51,794 nt of DNA from Siphonobacter aquaeclarae (GCF_900103285.1 NZ_FNGS01000013.1:1-51794), one strand, 5' to 3'. Counted from the stretch's first letter, positions 16,245-25,652 are shown. The notes: generated by a model not told the origin, from the sequence alone. Program-made: numbers and translations.

Positions 16245-18158
16245 ATGATCAGACAAGTATCGATCGCCTGCGGCCTTGCCCTGCTTTCCCTCGCAGCGGG
16301 CGCCCAGTCGTCACTCACCCCCGAACAACTCTGGAAATTGGGCCGGGTATCCGGCCTGGGACTGTCGAAAGACAAACAATATGTCCTCTACGCCGTCAGT
16401 ACTCCCGATGTCGCCGCCAACAAAAGTCAGCGCAAGCTGTACCGGATCCCGCTGAACGGAGGCGCCGCCGTGGAAATCACGGATACCGCCGAGTGGCTCA
16501 CTGATCCCAAAATCTCGTCCGACGGCAAGCATATCCTGTCCAGCGAACCGGTCAAAATCAAGAATATCATCGGGGCCGACAAGTACCCCGATCTCCCGAA
16601 ATCCAACGCCTATGTATTCGAATCGCTGAACTACCGGCACTGGGATACCTGGGAAGACGGCAAGTTTGACCACGTACTGGTGGCTCCCTATGCCGACGGC
16701 AAAGCGGGAGAAGCCAAAGACATCATGGAAGGCGAGGCGTATGACTGCCCGCAGAAGCCTTTCGGCGGCGATGAGGATTTTATCTGGCATCCCGACGGGA
16801 AGCGTGTGATCTACGTTACGAAGAAGAAATTCGGGACCGCATACGCCGTCAGCACCAATACAGACCTGTTTGAATACGATATCACGACCGGCAAAACCCG
16901 TAACCTGACCGAATCCAACAAAGGCTACGACATCGCCCCCGAATTCAATGCCAAAGGCCAGCTGGCCTGGTTGCAGATGAAGCGTGATGGATACGAGGCT
17001 GATAAACAGGATATTATTGTTTCGGATGGCGTATCGTCGATGAACCTGACAGCTCAACGCGACGATATCCATGTAGAAGGATTCAAATGGGCCGAAGATG
17101 GTCGTTCTCTCTTTTTCTGGGCGCCGATCGACGGGACGCTGCAGGTTTTCCGGGTAACCTATCCCGGTCTGACCAAAATGATGCCTGTCATCACCCAGCT
17201 GACGAAAGGTGACTTTGACATCAATGGCATTGTCGGACAATCGGGGAATACGCTCGTCGTCAGCCGTACCGACATGAACCATGCAGCCGAGCTGTTTACG
17301 CTTGACATTACCTCCGGAGTCATGCAACCGCTGACCCACGTCAACGACGACGCCAACCGCGGTCTGGCGACCTGCAAAACCGAACGCCGGTATGTCACCA
17401 CGACCGACGGCAAGCGGATGCTCGTCTGGGTTATTTTTCCCCCAAACTTCGATCCGGCGAAAAAGTACCCGACCCTGCTGTACTGCCAGGGCGGACCGCA
17501 ATCGCCACTGACGCAATCCTATTCCTTCCGCTGGAATTTCCAGCTGATGGCCTCACAAGGCTATATCGTCGTAGCGCCGAACCGCCGCGGTATGCCCGGC
17601 CACGGTACGAAATGGAACGAGCAGGTCTCCAAAGACTGGGGCGGGCAAGTCATCAAAGACTACCTGAGTGCCATCGACGCCGTTTCGAAGGAAGCCTATG
17701 TGGATAAAGATCACCGCGGATGCGTCGGCGCCAGCTTTGGCGGCTTCTCCGTTTTTGCCCTGGCGAGCGTTCACCAGAAGCGCTTCAAAACCTTCATCGC
17801 GCACGACGGCGTGTTTGATTTCCGCAGTATGTATGGCACGACGGACGAGCTGTTCTTCGAAAACTGGGAAAAAGGCGGCCCGTACTGGGATAAGAAGAAT
17901 GCAATTGCACAGCGGTCGTTCAGCCAGTCGCCCAGCAACTTTGTGGAAAAGTGGGACACGCCGATTTTCATTATTCAGGGAGGAAAGGACTACCGTGTCC
18001 CCATTGAGCAGGGGCTTCAGGCGTTTCAGGCGGCGCAGCTTCGCGGTATCAAAAGCAAGCTGCTGTACCTGCCGGATGAAAACCACTGGGTGCTGAATCC
18101 GCAAAATGCGCAGGTTTGGCAGCGGGAGTTTTTCGGGTGGTTGAAGGAGACGTTGTAG
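16245..18158 (+). CDS. secreted S9-family peptidase (acylaminoacyl/dipeptidyl peptidase type)
   Basis: 637 residues. Signal peptide 1-20 (LSLAAGAQ). Residues about 25-380 form a WD40/beta-propeller-like half with repeated DPKISSDGKHIL, FIWHPDGKRVIYV and FKWAEDGRSLFFW units. The C-terminal alpha/beta hydrolase has all three catalytic residues: S497 in GASFGG, D582 in GGKDYR and H614 in ENHWVL. The upstream block APNRRGMPGHGTKWN is typical of S9C. The enzyme trims oligopeptides in the periplasm. It is divergent from susC and ends in a large hairpin repeat. Confidence 0.93.
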   Translation: MIRQVSIACGLALLSLAAGAQSSLTPEQLWKLGRVSGLGLSKDKQYVLYAVSTPDVAANKSQRKLYRIPLNGGAAVEITDTAEWLTDPKISSDGKHILSSEPVKIKNIIGADKYPDLPKSNAYVFESLNYRHWDTWEDGKFDHVLVAPYADGKAGEAKDIMEGEAYDCPQKPFGGDEDFIWHPDGKRVIYVTKKKFGTAYAVSTNTDLFEYDITTGKTRNLTESNKGYDIAPEFNAKGQLAWLQMKRDGYEADKQDIIVSDGVSSMNLTAQRDDIHVEGFKWAEDGRSLFFWAPIDGTLQVFRVTYPGLTKMMPVITQLTKGDFDINGIVGQSGNTLVVSRTDMNHAAELFTLDITSGVMQPLTHVNDDANRGLATCKTERRYVTTTDGKRMLVWVIFPPNFDPAKKYPTLLYCQGGPQSPLTQSYSFRWNFQLMASQGYIVVAPNRRGMPGHGTKWNEQVSKDWGGQVIKDYLSAIDAVSKEAYVDKDHRGCVGASFGGFSVFALASVHQKRFKTFIAHDGVFDFRSMYGTTDELFFENWEKGGPYWDKKNAIAQRSFSQSPSNFVEKWDTPIFIIQGGKDYRVPIEQGLQAFQAAQLRGIKSKLLYLPDENHWVLNPQNAQVWQREFFGWLKETL

Positions 18159-18162
18159 TACC

Positions 18163-18230
18163 TTCTGTGAAGTCTGTGTAGTCTGTGAGAGACTTATTTT
18201 TTTCTCACAGACTACACAGACTTCACAGAA
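18163..18230. repeat. CACAGA-type palindromic repeat (28-bp perfect arms)
   Basis: The arms at 18163-18190 and 18203-18230 are exact reverse complements and enclose a T-rich 12-base loop. Each arm is made of three units of about nine bases that share TCTGTG/CACAGA. It begins four bases after the peptidase stop and lies between convergent genes, so it could end transcription from both sides. A second copy of the family is at 44090-44216. Confidence 0.85.
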
Positions 18231-18269
18231 AGCAAGGAAAAAAGGCTGTTTCATACGAGACGGCCTTTC

Positions 18270-18800
18270 TCATTTGGCGTTCAACATAGAAAGCAGCTCA
18301 TTGACTGATTTCCAGTTTCTCGTCGTAGCCCGGACGCCGAGCTTCTTCTCAAAAAACATATTGTGAATTTTGGTATTCCCGTACCCATCCGGGCAGTAAA
18401 CATATACCTCCTTGCCGGAAATGATAAATCGGTCAGGCAGAAAGGAAAGCGTTTCCAGGCGGGAAACGGCGTCTTTCGCCGGTAGCTCTTCCAGAAACGT
18501 GACATGAAGTTTATCCGTGGCGATGTCTTCTTCCAGTAAAAAAGGATTATTGGCGACAAGTGCTTCCATTTCCGGCGTTGTGCGCATCAGGACCGGAATC
18601 TCAAATCCGAAATGTCCTGAAAGCTGACTTTCGAGCTGGGAGAGCGAGGCTCCGGGAGAAAAGACCACGTTCCCGCTCTGGATATACGTCCGGACGTCGG
18701 TATGGCCCTGCGCTTCGAAAAAAGCTTTCAGGTCAGCCATCGGTACCCGGTTTCGTCCGCTGACATTGATACCGCGAAGCATTGCAAGGACTCGTTTCAT
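18270..18800 (-). CDS. DUF1697-family protein
   Basis: 176 residues from the ATG at 18800; upstream in-frame residues up to 18857 do not fit the family. The start MKRVLAMLRGINVSGRNRVPMADLK and TYIQSGNVVF are the hallmarks of DUF1697, and the length fits. Cytoplasmic, function not established. The gene follows the AhpD-like gene by 11 bases, so the two probably share a transcript with the Crp/Fnr gene further upstream. Confidence 0.88.
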   Translation of the reverse strand: MKRVLAMLRGINVSGRNRVPMADLKAFFEAQGHTDVRTYIQSGNVVFSPGASLSQLESQLSGHFGFEIPVLMRTTPEMEALVANNPFLLEEDIATDKLHVTFLEELPAKDAVSRLETLSFLPDRFIISGKEVYVYCPDGYGNTKIHNMFFEKKLGVRATTRNWKSVNELLSMLNAK

Positions 18801-18811
18801 GTCAATAGGTA

Positions 18812-19249
18812 TCAAAGGGTCGGTGCCAGCTTCGTCGCTACGCCGATGCGGTTCCACGCGTTAATGGTGACAGCAGCCATGAGAATTTTCGCAATATACG
18901 ATTCATCGAAGAGGGCGATTGCCTCCTGCCAGGTAGTTTCGGAAACCTGGCCGGTGATGAGCGTAATTTCCTCGGTAAGAGCGAGAATAGCGCGTTCCTC
19001 CGGTGAGAAAAACGGCGTTTCCCGCCAGGCGCTCAGGGCATAGATCCGGCGCTCGGTTTCACCCAGGCGGCGGGCGTCTTTCGTATGCAGGTCGATGCAG
19101 TAGGAGCAGCCGTTGATCTGAGAGGCTCGGATTTTAATCAATTCATAATGAAGGGGTTGTAGTCCGGAGTTACGGACGTAGGCGTCGAGGTCAACGACGG
19201 CTTTATAACCGGCAGGCTCGACCGTACGGAGATTGAATCGGGGTTCCAT
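18812..19249 (-). CDS. carboxymuconolactone decarboxylase / AhpD-like peroxidase-family protein
   Basis: 145 residues from the ATG at 19249. The redox motif C48-S-Y-C51 with H55 (INGCSYCIDLHTKDAR) is the AhpD-type active site, which reduces peroxides or disulfides. The helical remainder (FSPEERAILALTEEITLI, AVTINAWNRIGVA) is usual for the family. It sits 67 bases downstream of a Crp/Fnr regulator on the same strand; such regulator-AhpD pairs are common in this phylum, which suggests an oxidative-stress switch. Confidence 0.9.
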   Translation of the reverse strand: MEPRFNLRTVEPAGYKAVVDLDAYVRNSGLQPLHYELIKIRASQINGCSYCIDLHTKDARRLGETERRIYALSAWRETPFFSPEERAILALTEEITLITGQVSETTWQEAIALFDESYIAKILMAAVTINAWNRIGVATKLAPTL

Positions 19250-19316
19250 AGAATTGCATGTGAAATATGAACAGGACAAAGGTCCCCGTCCCGATCCGGG
19301 AAAAAATTAATCTGGA

Positions 19317-19916
19317 TTAAGAAACGCGCTCGGCCCGGATTTTGCTCAGAAATTCGGGCGTGAAACCCAAATAAGAGGCCAGCATGTACTGGGGGATACG
19401 CTGCACGAAAGCCGGAAACGACTCGCTGAAATGCCGGTAGCGTTCGCGCCCGGTGAGGGTGAAAAGAAACTGAATCCGGTAGTGGTCTGCGGCAACGGTC
19501 TTCTGAAGCAGAATACGGAAATACCGCTCCAGGCACGGCAGTTGCGCAAACAGTTCCTCCCGTTCGTTCCGGTCAAGGCAGAGAACGACGGTATCTTCCA
19601 GCGCCTGAATGGAAAAAGGAGAAGGTTTTCCGGTATCCAGGCTGTGGTAGTCGCTCATCCACCAGTTCTCGATTCCAAACTGAATGGTTTGTTCAACACC
19701 CTTCGCATCGAGAAAATACTTCCGGACACATCCCTGTACCAGAAAGAAGTCAGCAGGGCAGATTTGTCCGTCCTGAAGCAGGAAGTCCTTCTTTATCAGC
19801 TCTTTCACACGGAGATAAGCGCCCATCTGCTCGTTTTCTTCCGCTGAAAACGGCATAAACCGCCGGATATGGGCGGTGAGTGTTGCATAGGATTCCGGTG
19901 ACAGCGGCGTGTGCAT
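19317..19916 (-). CDS. Crp/Fnr-family transcriptional regulator
   Basis: 199 residues from the ATG at 19916; the open frame begins at 19946. The N-terminal part is a cyclic-nucleotide-binding-like beta-roll (VKELIKKDFLLQDGQICPADFFLVQGCVRKYFLD). The C-terminus has a short winged-helix region ending IPQYMLASYLGFTPEFLSKIRAERV, the recognition helix of this class. There is no Fnr-type cysteine cluster, so an iron-sulfur sensor is unlikely. It probably controls the AhpD-like and DUF1697 genes behind it. Confidence 0.88.
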   Translation of the reverse strand: MHTPLSPESYATLTAHIRRFMPFSAEENEQMGAYLRVKELIKKDFLLQDGQICPADFFLVQGCVRKYFLDAKGVEQTIQFGIENWWMSDYHSLDTGKPSPFSIQALEDTVVLCLDRNEREELFAQLPCLERYFRILLQKTVAADHYRIQFLFTLTGRERYRHFSESFPAFVQRIPQYMLASYLGFTPEFLSKIRAERVS

Positions 19917-20212
19917 ACCGGTAAAGGTAGCGGAAACGCATAGCAAACGGCTACAGATTCAGGTGGTACATAGCCAAAATCAGGGTCATCGCAGTAATTC
20001 CGTTTTGCGGTTGGCAAAATCCTCTACATTCACATTGTCTTTTGCGTATTCTCTTCTCAGAGACGGCCGTGTTTGGCCGGTATTCTTTCCCCGAAACAAA
20101 TCCTTGAAAAAACAGAACCTCCATGCGGAGGGCCGGTAATCTGTTTGCCGGTTGATGGTTGTACAGGACGGCGGCTTCTGTGCCAGGAAGCGCTTTGCCT
20201 AAACGGAAAAAC

Positions 20213-21034
20213 ATGCAAAAAAGTAAGATGCTGGTTGTGATCGGGATGTCCCGTTCCGGTACGTCGTTCCTTTCGGGCTGGCTGCACCGCAGCGGTATAC
20301 CGATGGGAAGCCGTTTTCTTGAAGCCGATGACATCATGAATACACGCGGATTTTTTGAAGACATGGATTTTCTCGATATCCATCTCGCGATAAGCGCCCG
20401 GAACAAAGACCGCGTAGAACGTATGTACGAATACGGCGATCCGGGATTTACGTTTTCAAAAGAGGATATACAGCGGGCGCAGGCCGTACTCAGCCGGCGG
20501 ACGGAAGCGCAATGGGGCTGGAAAGTAACCGCAAAACCCCACGAAATGTGGTCGCTTTTCTGGAAGCCGCTGCTGGATACCAAGGGTCTGAACTACACCG
20601 TGATGGCTTCTTTCCGGCACTATGAAAGCTGCATCCGTTCGTGTATGCGGGTGAAATACCTGAAACGGCAGGCAAAAGGAGGGATGGGTTTTCTCAAACT
20701 GAAATGGTTTCCGGACCGGTATGCCAACCGCCACCTGAAAGAATGGATCATCGCCAACCGGGAAATACTCCGCCATGCGAAGGCGTATGACAACATACTC
20801 GTTACGGACTCTGCCGAACTGCTTGAAAACGGCGCGAAAGTAGCCGGTATTCTCCGGGAGAAATTCGGATTTGAACTGGCGGAGGTCGACCCGAAATCCT
20901 TATATGAAAAAGAGCTGATGGACCGCCCGGTTGACATCCGCTATACCCTCGACCCGACATTGGAAGCCGAGGCCCGGAATATCTACGAGCAACTGATTCA
21001 ACTGAAGGAAGCCTATGTCTGTTACGAAAACTGA
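20213..21034 (+). CDS. sulfotransferase-family protein
   Basis: 273 residues from the ATG at 20213. The N-terminus MLVVIGMSRSGTSFLSGWLHRSG contains the 5'-phosphosulfate-binding loop (about 11-20) of PAPS-dependent sulfotransferases, with a family-like GRFLEADD and ARNKDRVERMYEYGD region behind it. The 3'-phosphate loop is likely around FRHYESCIRSCMR. No membrane segment is seen. Its last 20 bases overlap the APS kinase gene that makes its donor PAPS, which supports the assignment. The acceptor (surface glycan, lipid or metabolite) is unknown. Confidence 0.82.
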   Translation: MQKSKMLVVIGMSRSGTSFLSGWLHRSGIPMGSRFLEADDIMNTRGFFEDMDFLDIHLAISARNKDRVERMYEYGDPGFTFSKEDIQRAQAVLSRRTEAQWGWKVTAKPHEMWSLFWKPLLDTKGLNYTVMASFRHYESCIRSCMRVKYLKRQAKGGMGFLKLKWFPDRYANRHLKEWIIANREILRHAKAYDNILVTDSAELLENGAKVAGILREKFGFELAEVDPKSLYEKELMDRPVDIRYTLDPTLEAEARNIYEQLIQLKEAYVCYEN

Positions 21035-21599
21035 TACGTCCAGGATCATCTGGATGACGGGTCTGTCGGGAGCAGGGAAAACCACACTCGCCCGGGGCCT
21101 CAAAAACCGGCTGGAACGCGAGCGTATTCCGGCCATTATCCTCGATGGCGACGAGCTCCGCACCGGACTCAATCAGAACCTCAGCTTTACGGCCGAAGAC
21201 CGCCTGGAAAATGTGCGCCGGACTGCGGAAGTCGCCAAACTGTTCGCGCAGGAAGGATACTGCGTCATTGTCAGCCTGATTACCCCGGGCGAGTGTATGC
21301 GGGAGAAAGCCAGGGAAATTACCCGGGGAGCGTCATCCTTTATCCTTACCTATGTCAATGCGCCCCTGGCTGTTTGTCGCAAACGGGATGTCAAAGGACT
21401 CTATCAAAAGGTAAACGACGGCGCCATTCAGCAGTTTACCGGGATTTCGTCGCCGTTTGAAGAGCCGGTAAGCTGCGATCTGGAGATAAGGACAGACCGT
21501 CTGACGACCGGTGAAGCCGTCGAAAAGCTCTATTCTTTCTGTTACGGAAAAAAAACGATACTGGCGCAAACAGGTACCCGCCTGGCATCCGTAAGTTAA
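21015..21599 (+). CDS. cysC: adenylylsulfate (APS) kinase
   Basis: 194 residues. It phosphorylates adenosine 5'-phosphosulfate to PAPS. The P-loop GLSGAGKTT is at 16-24, and DGDELRTGLNQNLSFTAEDRLENVRR, the APS-binding signature, follows. VSLITPGECMREKAR and a KGLYQKVNDGAIQQFTGISSPFEEP block complete the pattern. The gene overlaps the sulfotransferase by 20 bases in another frame. No ATP sulfurylase (cysDN) or PAPS reductase is nearby, so the pair serves sulfation rather than sulfate assimilation. Confidence 0.95.
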   Translation: MSVTKTDTSRIIWMTGLSGAGKTTLARGLKNRLERERIPAIILDGDELRTGLNQNLSFTAEDRLENVRRTAEVAKLFAQEGYCVIVSLITPGECMREKAREITRGASSFILTYVNAPLAVCRKRDVKGLYQKVNDGAIQQFTGISSPFEEPVSCDLEIRTDRLTTGEAVEKLYSFCYGKKTILAQTGTRLASVS

Positions 21600-21729
21600 A
21601 AAACGGAATTCATCCGCCAGAAACCGGGATCCGGTCAGGTTGGTTTGGGCAGGGGCCGGATACCGGCCACATTTGAATCAACCGACGGACAAAAACCCCG
21701 GAATTCCCCTTTTAAACCATGTTTCAGCC

Positions 21730-22275
21730 ATGAAAAAGTTCATCGTTGCCCTCAGCCTCCTCGTCGGCCTGCAGCAGGCCGCTCAGGCACAGATCAGTGT
21801 TAACATCAACATCGGCGCTCAGCCTGTATGGGGGCCGGTAGGATACGACTACGTCGATTACTATTACATGCCTGACCTGGGTGCTTACTATTATGTACCG
21901 AGACGGGAGTGGACTTATTTCGATCGCGGACGCTGGATTACCACAACCATTGTTCCTCCCCGCTTTCAGAACTATGATTTGTACCGGGTGCATAAAGTAG
22001 TTATCAACGAACCGAGACCCTGGCTCAAAGACCAGTTCTATCGCCAGAAATACGTAAGCTGGAAAGGTAAATACGACCAGGTGGCAATCCGCGACAGCCG
22101 CGATTCCAAGTATTACGTCGTCAAAGGCCATCCGAACTACGGCCGCGGAAACGATAAGCCCGGCCGCGGATATGATCACCCCGGTCGCGGAAACGGCCGT
22201 GACAAAGACCATGGAAACGGGCATGGTAAAGGCCACGGAAACGGCCATGACAAGGGCCACGGAAAAGGTCACTGA
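21730..22275 (+). CDS. secreted protein with a Gly/His-rich tail
   Basis: 181 residues from the ATG at 21730, with signal peptide MKKFIVALSLLVGLQQAAQAQ. I do not recognise the family by name. The middle is rich in Tyr and Trp (YDYVDYYYMPDLGAYYYVPRREWTYF). The last 45 residues are repeats of GRGN/GRGY and then GHGKGHGNGHDKGH. His-rich tails often bind metals, but that is only a possibility. It stands alone between cysC and a strong bidirectional terminator. Confidence 0.75.
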   Translation: MKKFIVALSLLVGLQQAAQAQISVNINIGAQPVWGPVGYDYVDYYYMPDLGAYYYVPRREWTYFDRGRWITTTIVPPRFQNYDLYRVHKVVINEPRPWLKDQFYRQKYVSWKGKYDQVAIRDSRDSKYYVVKGHPNYGRGNDKPGRGYDHPGRGNGRDKDHGNGHGKGHGNGHDKGHGKGH

Positions 22276-22280
22276 TCATA

Positions 22281-22329
22281 GCAAAAAAAGCGCCCCCAAA
22301 GTCAGGTACTTTGGGGGCGCTTTTTTTGC
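22281..22329. terminator. strong bidirectional terminator
   Basis: The perfect 22-bp arms contain AAAAAAAGCGCCCCCAAAGT and its complement, with a five-base loop. Since A7 and T7 runs flank a GC core, it works on both strands. It lies between two converging genes. Confidence 0.93.
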
Positions 22330-22337
22330 GGAATACG

Positions 22338-25300
22338 TTACTTATGTCTGACGACCAGCTTTCGCGTATGCGTGGCGATACCGTCCTGAACCTGAATCTG
22401 ATACACGCCGTCGGTGAGCTCGGCGGTCGGGATGTCGGTCTTTCCGCCGGTCAGGGTTCCTTTCCACACCAGGGCGCCGGTGGTGGAGTAGAGGGAGACT
22501 TGTACCGGTGAAGTACCGGGATTCACCTCCCGGACGCTCACGGTGGTAGCCCGGTGCGCCGGGTTCGGGAACGCTTTCATGTCGTAGGTCGGCGCGAGCT
22601 GCAGGGAGATCGTCGGGCTGTAATGATCCGGATCGTTTTGTTCGTGGATTTTGAGCCGGTAGTACGTATTACCCACCTGCAGGGTAGGGTCGTATAGCGA
22701 ATAGAAGACGGACGCCGCGTTTTTCGCCGGAACAAATCCGACGCTGGTCCAGGCTTTGAAGTCCATTGTCTTTTCGAGCGTATACCCGTTAAGGGTTTCC
22801 TCGCTGGCGGTATTCCAACGAAGCAAACCGACTTGCTCCGGAATCCGGGCCGGGTCGATGCCTGTCAGCACCGCGGTTTTACCGTCGACAATACTTCCCG
22901 TAAAACTGATCAGGCGAACGGGCAGGGCCGCGGTGATTTCGAAAGCTATACCGGAAGAAGTATTGTTATCTTTCTTCGATTCATCGATCAGATTATTGGG
23001 GTCAACAACTGCAGTAAGCAGCATTGGCGTATTGACAGGGAAGGCACTCTTCGGAATCGTGATGAAGAGCGAGTCCATCTGTTTGGTTGGGTTAAAGGTA
23101 AACGTAGCGATATTGGTAGCAGTGGTACGACCTCCGGGTGTTGAACGTTGAAGTACTACGTTCATTTGCGCCGGAGGTACAATGCCAAAGTTGCTGATTA
23201 CCAATCCGAAACGGACAGAGTCCTTATCGACCAAATTATCGGCTATTTTGTAAAAGTTGCCCTTCTTATTGATGGAGAAATCCGGTTTTGAAATAGGAAA
23301 AGGAATAATTGCCGGATCTCCTTGTACTACAGCATCCAGCGCGTGGCCCAGCCCCATGGCGTTGTTTGGAAATAGATCCATGTAGTCAGTAACAGTTTTA
23401 ACAAGTACTGTGCCAAAGGTCTGGTTTGGCATCGAACCGAAATTCGAAAATAGCTTTGTCGAAAATGCATTCAGATACGAAGGCCAGCCGAGAAAAGTAT
23501 TACCAATGAAGGCGATGGAACCTTTATTCGCAGTATTAATCCAACTACTGCCAAGAGTTTCGGGCTGCCCGTCAAGGAAGATGTTTCCTGCTTCACAGCC
23601 ATTGATGAACATGATTGGGTACTTGCCTTGATTGGTAAGACTAGTTAAAGTATCTGCCTTACCGACATTGATGTCAGTGTGATTGGCTCCGGAGTGTCCG
23701 AAGAAGGTAATAAAGCTGAGGCCGGAGTTGACTTGTGCAGAAATATTGATAGTTTCTATGGCAGCATCGGTTTCTTTGGAAATGATACTTCCTTTTCCAC
23801 CAAGCAGAGAATTGGCCTGAATATTGGCATAGTTTTGGGCATACCCTTTGAAGGTAACTCGTTCGTCGAGTGTATGTCCCCCGCTCATGTCCAAGAAATT
23901 CTTGCGCCATAAATCAAACGGTGCACTTTCGTATTCCTTGATTTTATTGAGATAGCTAACGACCTGCTCGGAGGTGGTGATATTGAGTCGGCCAACAGCG
24001 ATAGAAGGTACATTTGCTGGCTTCCCGTTCAATCCGTTCACCAGCATCCAGTCAGAACCCGGCCAGCCGCCGGTCGGAACGAAGTTCTTGGCATCGTACG
24101 TGCTTTGCGGGAAACTCTGCCGGAAGTACTGAGCATATACCCCGCGTCCGATCAGAAAGAGGTGTTTCGGCGTGCCGTTTTTCAGCATGAAGTCTGTAAA
24201 CCGACGAATCGCGAGGCCGCTTTTCTCTCCGTAATTAAACTGATCGGAGATAAGATCGATGTTGACAATCAGAGGCGAATGGCTGCCGCCGGCCGCAGAC
24301 GCACGGTAATTGGCGTAATCCTGCACCGGATTAGCTGAACCGGGAACCGCTACCTGTAGCGCTTTATTCGTCACAATGAGGTAGTTGTAACTCGCCGCAT
24401 TGATGTTCTGAAATGAAACCGGCGCAATTGAAGACTGGGTAACAGTCACCGGCGCGCGGCTTACCCAAAGCTTACGTGCCTGCGTGGTATTGCCGACGAC
24501 CGTCTCCAGCGTAGTTGCGTTGAGCGTGCCGGTAATCCGCTGGACACCGTCGGGATCGGTGATATCGTAGATCTGGTCACCGGCAGTGGCATTGGCCAGT
24601 TGTACGAGCGAGTTACCGACGCCGTTTGCACGCAGGTTAATGGCCTTTCCGGCAGAGACGCCGCTCAGGTTCAACTGCTGGGGATAACCGAATTTATAAT
24701 AGATGAGGGAAACCTGATCACCGGCAGCAGCGGCAGAAACCAGCTTCATTACGCCGGAACTGGCTCCGAACTTGTCCCAGCCGACCGACTGCGTACCGTT
24801 CTGGAGCGCATAGTTGCTGAACGTGAAATTCTGGATAACGGTCTGAGTAGCGGCGTCGGGCCCGACCGACCAGTTCAGGTTGTGATTCGTGAGGGTAGCT
24901 CCGTAAATCGAAATAGAGAGCGATGGCGTTACGCCGGGCTGATTGGTAACCGGGTTGGTCAGCGCCAGTGAATAGGACTTGACATTGGCTACATTATTAA
25001 CGGGGTCCCCCTTGACCGGGTCCTGCAAATAACCTTTTCCGATATCATACTGGCTGAGCGAAATGCCCAGCTGATACTTCGTCGGCGAATAGTCGGCGTT
25101 ATATGCCGGTCCGACGTGGTAGTAGTTGGAATAGGCCTGGATGACTTCTTCGTTGTGGTACGGCTCAGCAGTCAGTCCGTTTTTGGAAGGAGGCGTCGGG
25201 TTTGCCATCCGCTTAACAGCACCACCACCGGTTTTAACCGTCAGGAAGTAGTACGACTCGTCTGTAAACAAACTGACGTAGGGGTTGGTATGTGAATCCG

Positions 25301-25652
25301 AACCGCGCCGGGCCGTTTGCGGGTCATACCACTCCTTGTCTCTCGCGCCGTCATTCGGGACGCCGTAAAATTCGATGTATTCACCGGAACTAAAGACGCC
25401 GTCGGCCTCGCCCTGTACGTAAATTGCCTGTTCAACGCCTCTGCGGAACAACTGAAAGTTACGCGGGTCACCGGAAACCGGAAATCCTTTCGCCTGAAGA
25501 TCGGAATAGTAAATGCGGAAAATACCCTTCTGTGTGATCGGAATTTTAACGTATACCTGCGAGTAGTTAATCCACTCATTGCCGTATTGCTGGGCTTGAG
25601 CCCCGCCGGCAAACACAAGAAGGAAGGTCAGGAATAGGTAAAGTTTATTCAT
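22338..25652 (-). CDS. C25-type peptidase with T9SS sorting domain, PorU-like (PorU2 type)
   Basis: 1104 residues from the ATG at 25652; upstream in-frame residues up to 25712 are not signal-like. Signal peptide 1-19 (FAGGAQAQ). The gingipain-like peptidase domain has the catalytic pair H653 (TFFGHSG) and C686 (NGCEAGN). The C-terminus (KAFPNPAHRATTVSV to GIATHTRKLVV) is a type A C-terminal domain for type IX secretion. PorU is the sortase that cleaves such domains; long C25 proteins of this kind in Cytophagales are usually described as putative PorU2. A secreted gingipain-like protease is the alternative. It needs the Sov/PorV machinery, not in the window. Confidence 0.8.
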   Translation of the reverse strand: MNKLYLFLTFLLVFAGGAQAQQYGNEWINYSQVYVKIPITQKGIFRIYYSDLQAKGFPVSGDPRNFQLFRRGVEQAIYVQGEADGVFSSGEYIEFYGVPNDGARDKEWYDPQTARRGSDSHTNPYVSLFTDESYYFLTVKTGGGAVKRMANPTPPSKNGLTAEPYHNEEVIQAYSNYYHVGPAYNADYSPTKYQLGISLSQYDIGKGYLQDPVKGDPVNNVANVKSYSLALTNPVTNQPGVTPSLSISIYGATLTNHNLNWSVGPDAATQTVIQNFTFSNYALQNGTQSVGWDKFGASSGVMKLVSAAAAGDQVSLIYYKFGYPQQLNLSGVSAGKAINLRANGVGNSLVQLANATAGDQIYDITDPDGVQRITGTLNATTLETVVGNTTQARKLWVSRAPVTVTQSSIAPVSFQNINAASYNYLIVTNKALQVAVPGSANPVQDYANYRASAAGGSHSPLIVNIDLISDQFNYGEKSGLAIRRFTDFMLKNGTPKHLFLIGRGVYAQYFRQSFPQSTYDAKNFVPTGGWPGSDWMLVNGLNGKPANVPSIAVGRLNITTSEQVVSYLNKIKEYESAPFDLWRKNFLDMSGGHTLDERVTFKGYAQNYANIQANSLLGGKGSIISKETDAAIETINISAQVNSGLSFITFFGHSGANHTDINVGKADTLTSLTNQGKYPIMFINGCEAGNIFLDGQPETLGSSWINTANKGSIAFIGNTFLGWPSYLNAFSTKLFSNFGSMPNQTFGTVLVKTVTDYMDLFPNNAMGLGHALDAVVQGDPAIIPFPISKPDFSINKKGNFYKIADNLVDKDSVRFGLVISNFGIVPPAQMNVVLQRSTPGGRTTATNIATFTFNPTKQMDSLFITIPKSAFPVNTPMLLTAVVDPNNLIDESKKDNNTSSGIAFEITAALPVRLISFTGSIVDGKTAVLTGIDPARIPEQVGLLRWNTASEETLNGYTLEKTMDFKAWTSVGFVPAKNAASVFYSLYDPTLQVGNTYYRLKIHEQNDPDHYSPTISLQLAPTYDMKAFPNPAHRATTVSVREVNPGTSPVQVSLYSTTGALVWKGTLTGGKTDIPTAELTDGVYQIQVQDGIATHTRKLVVRHK

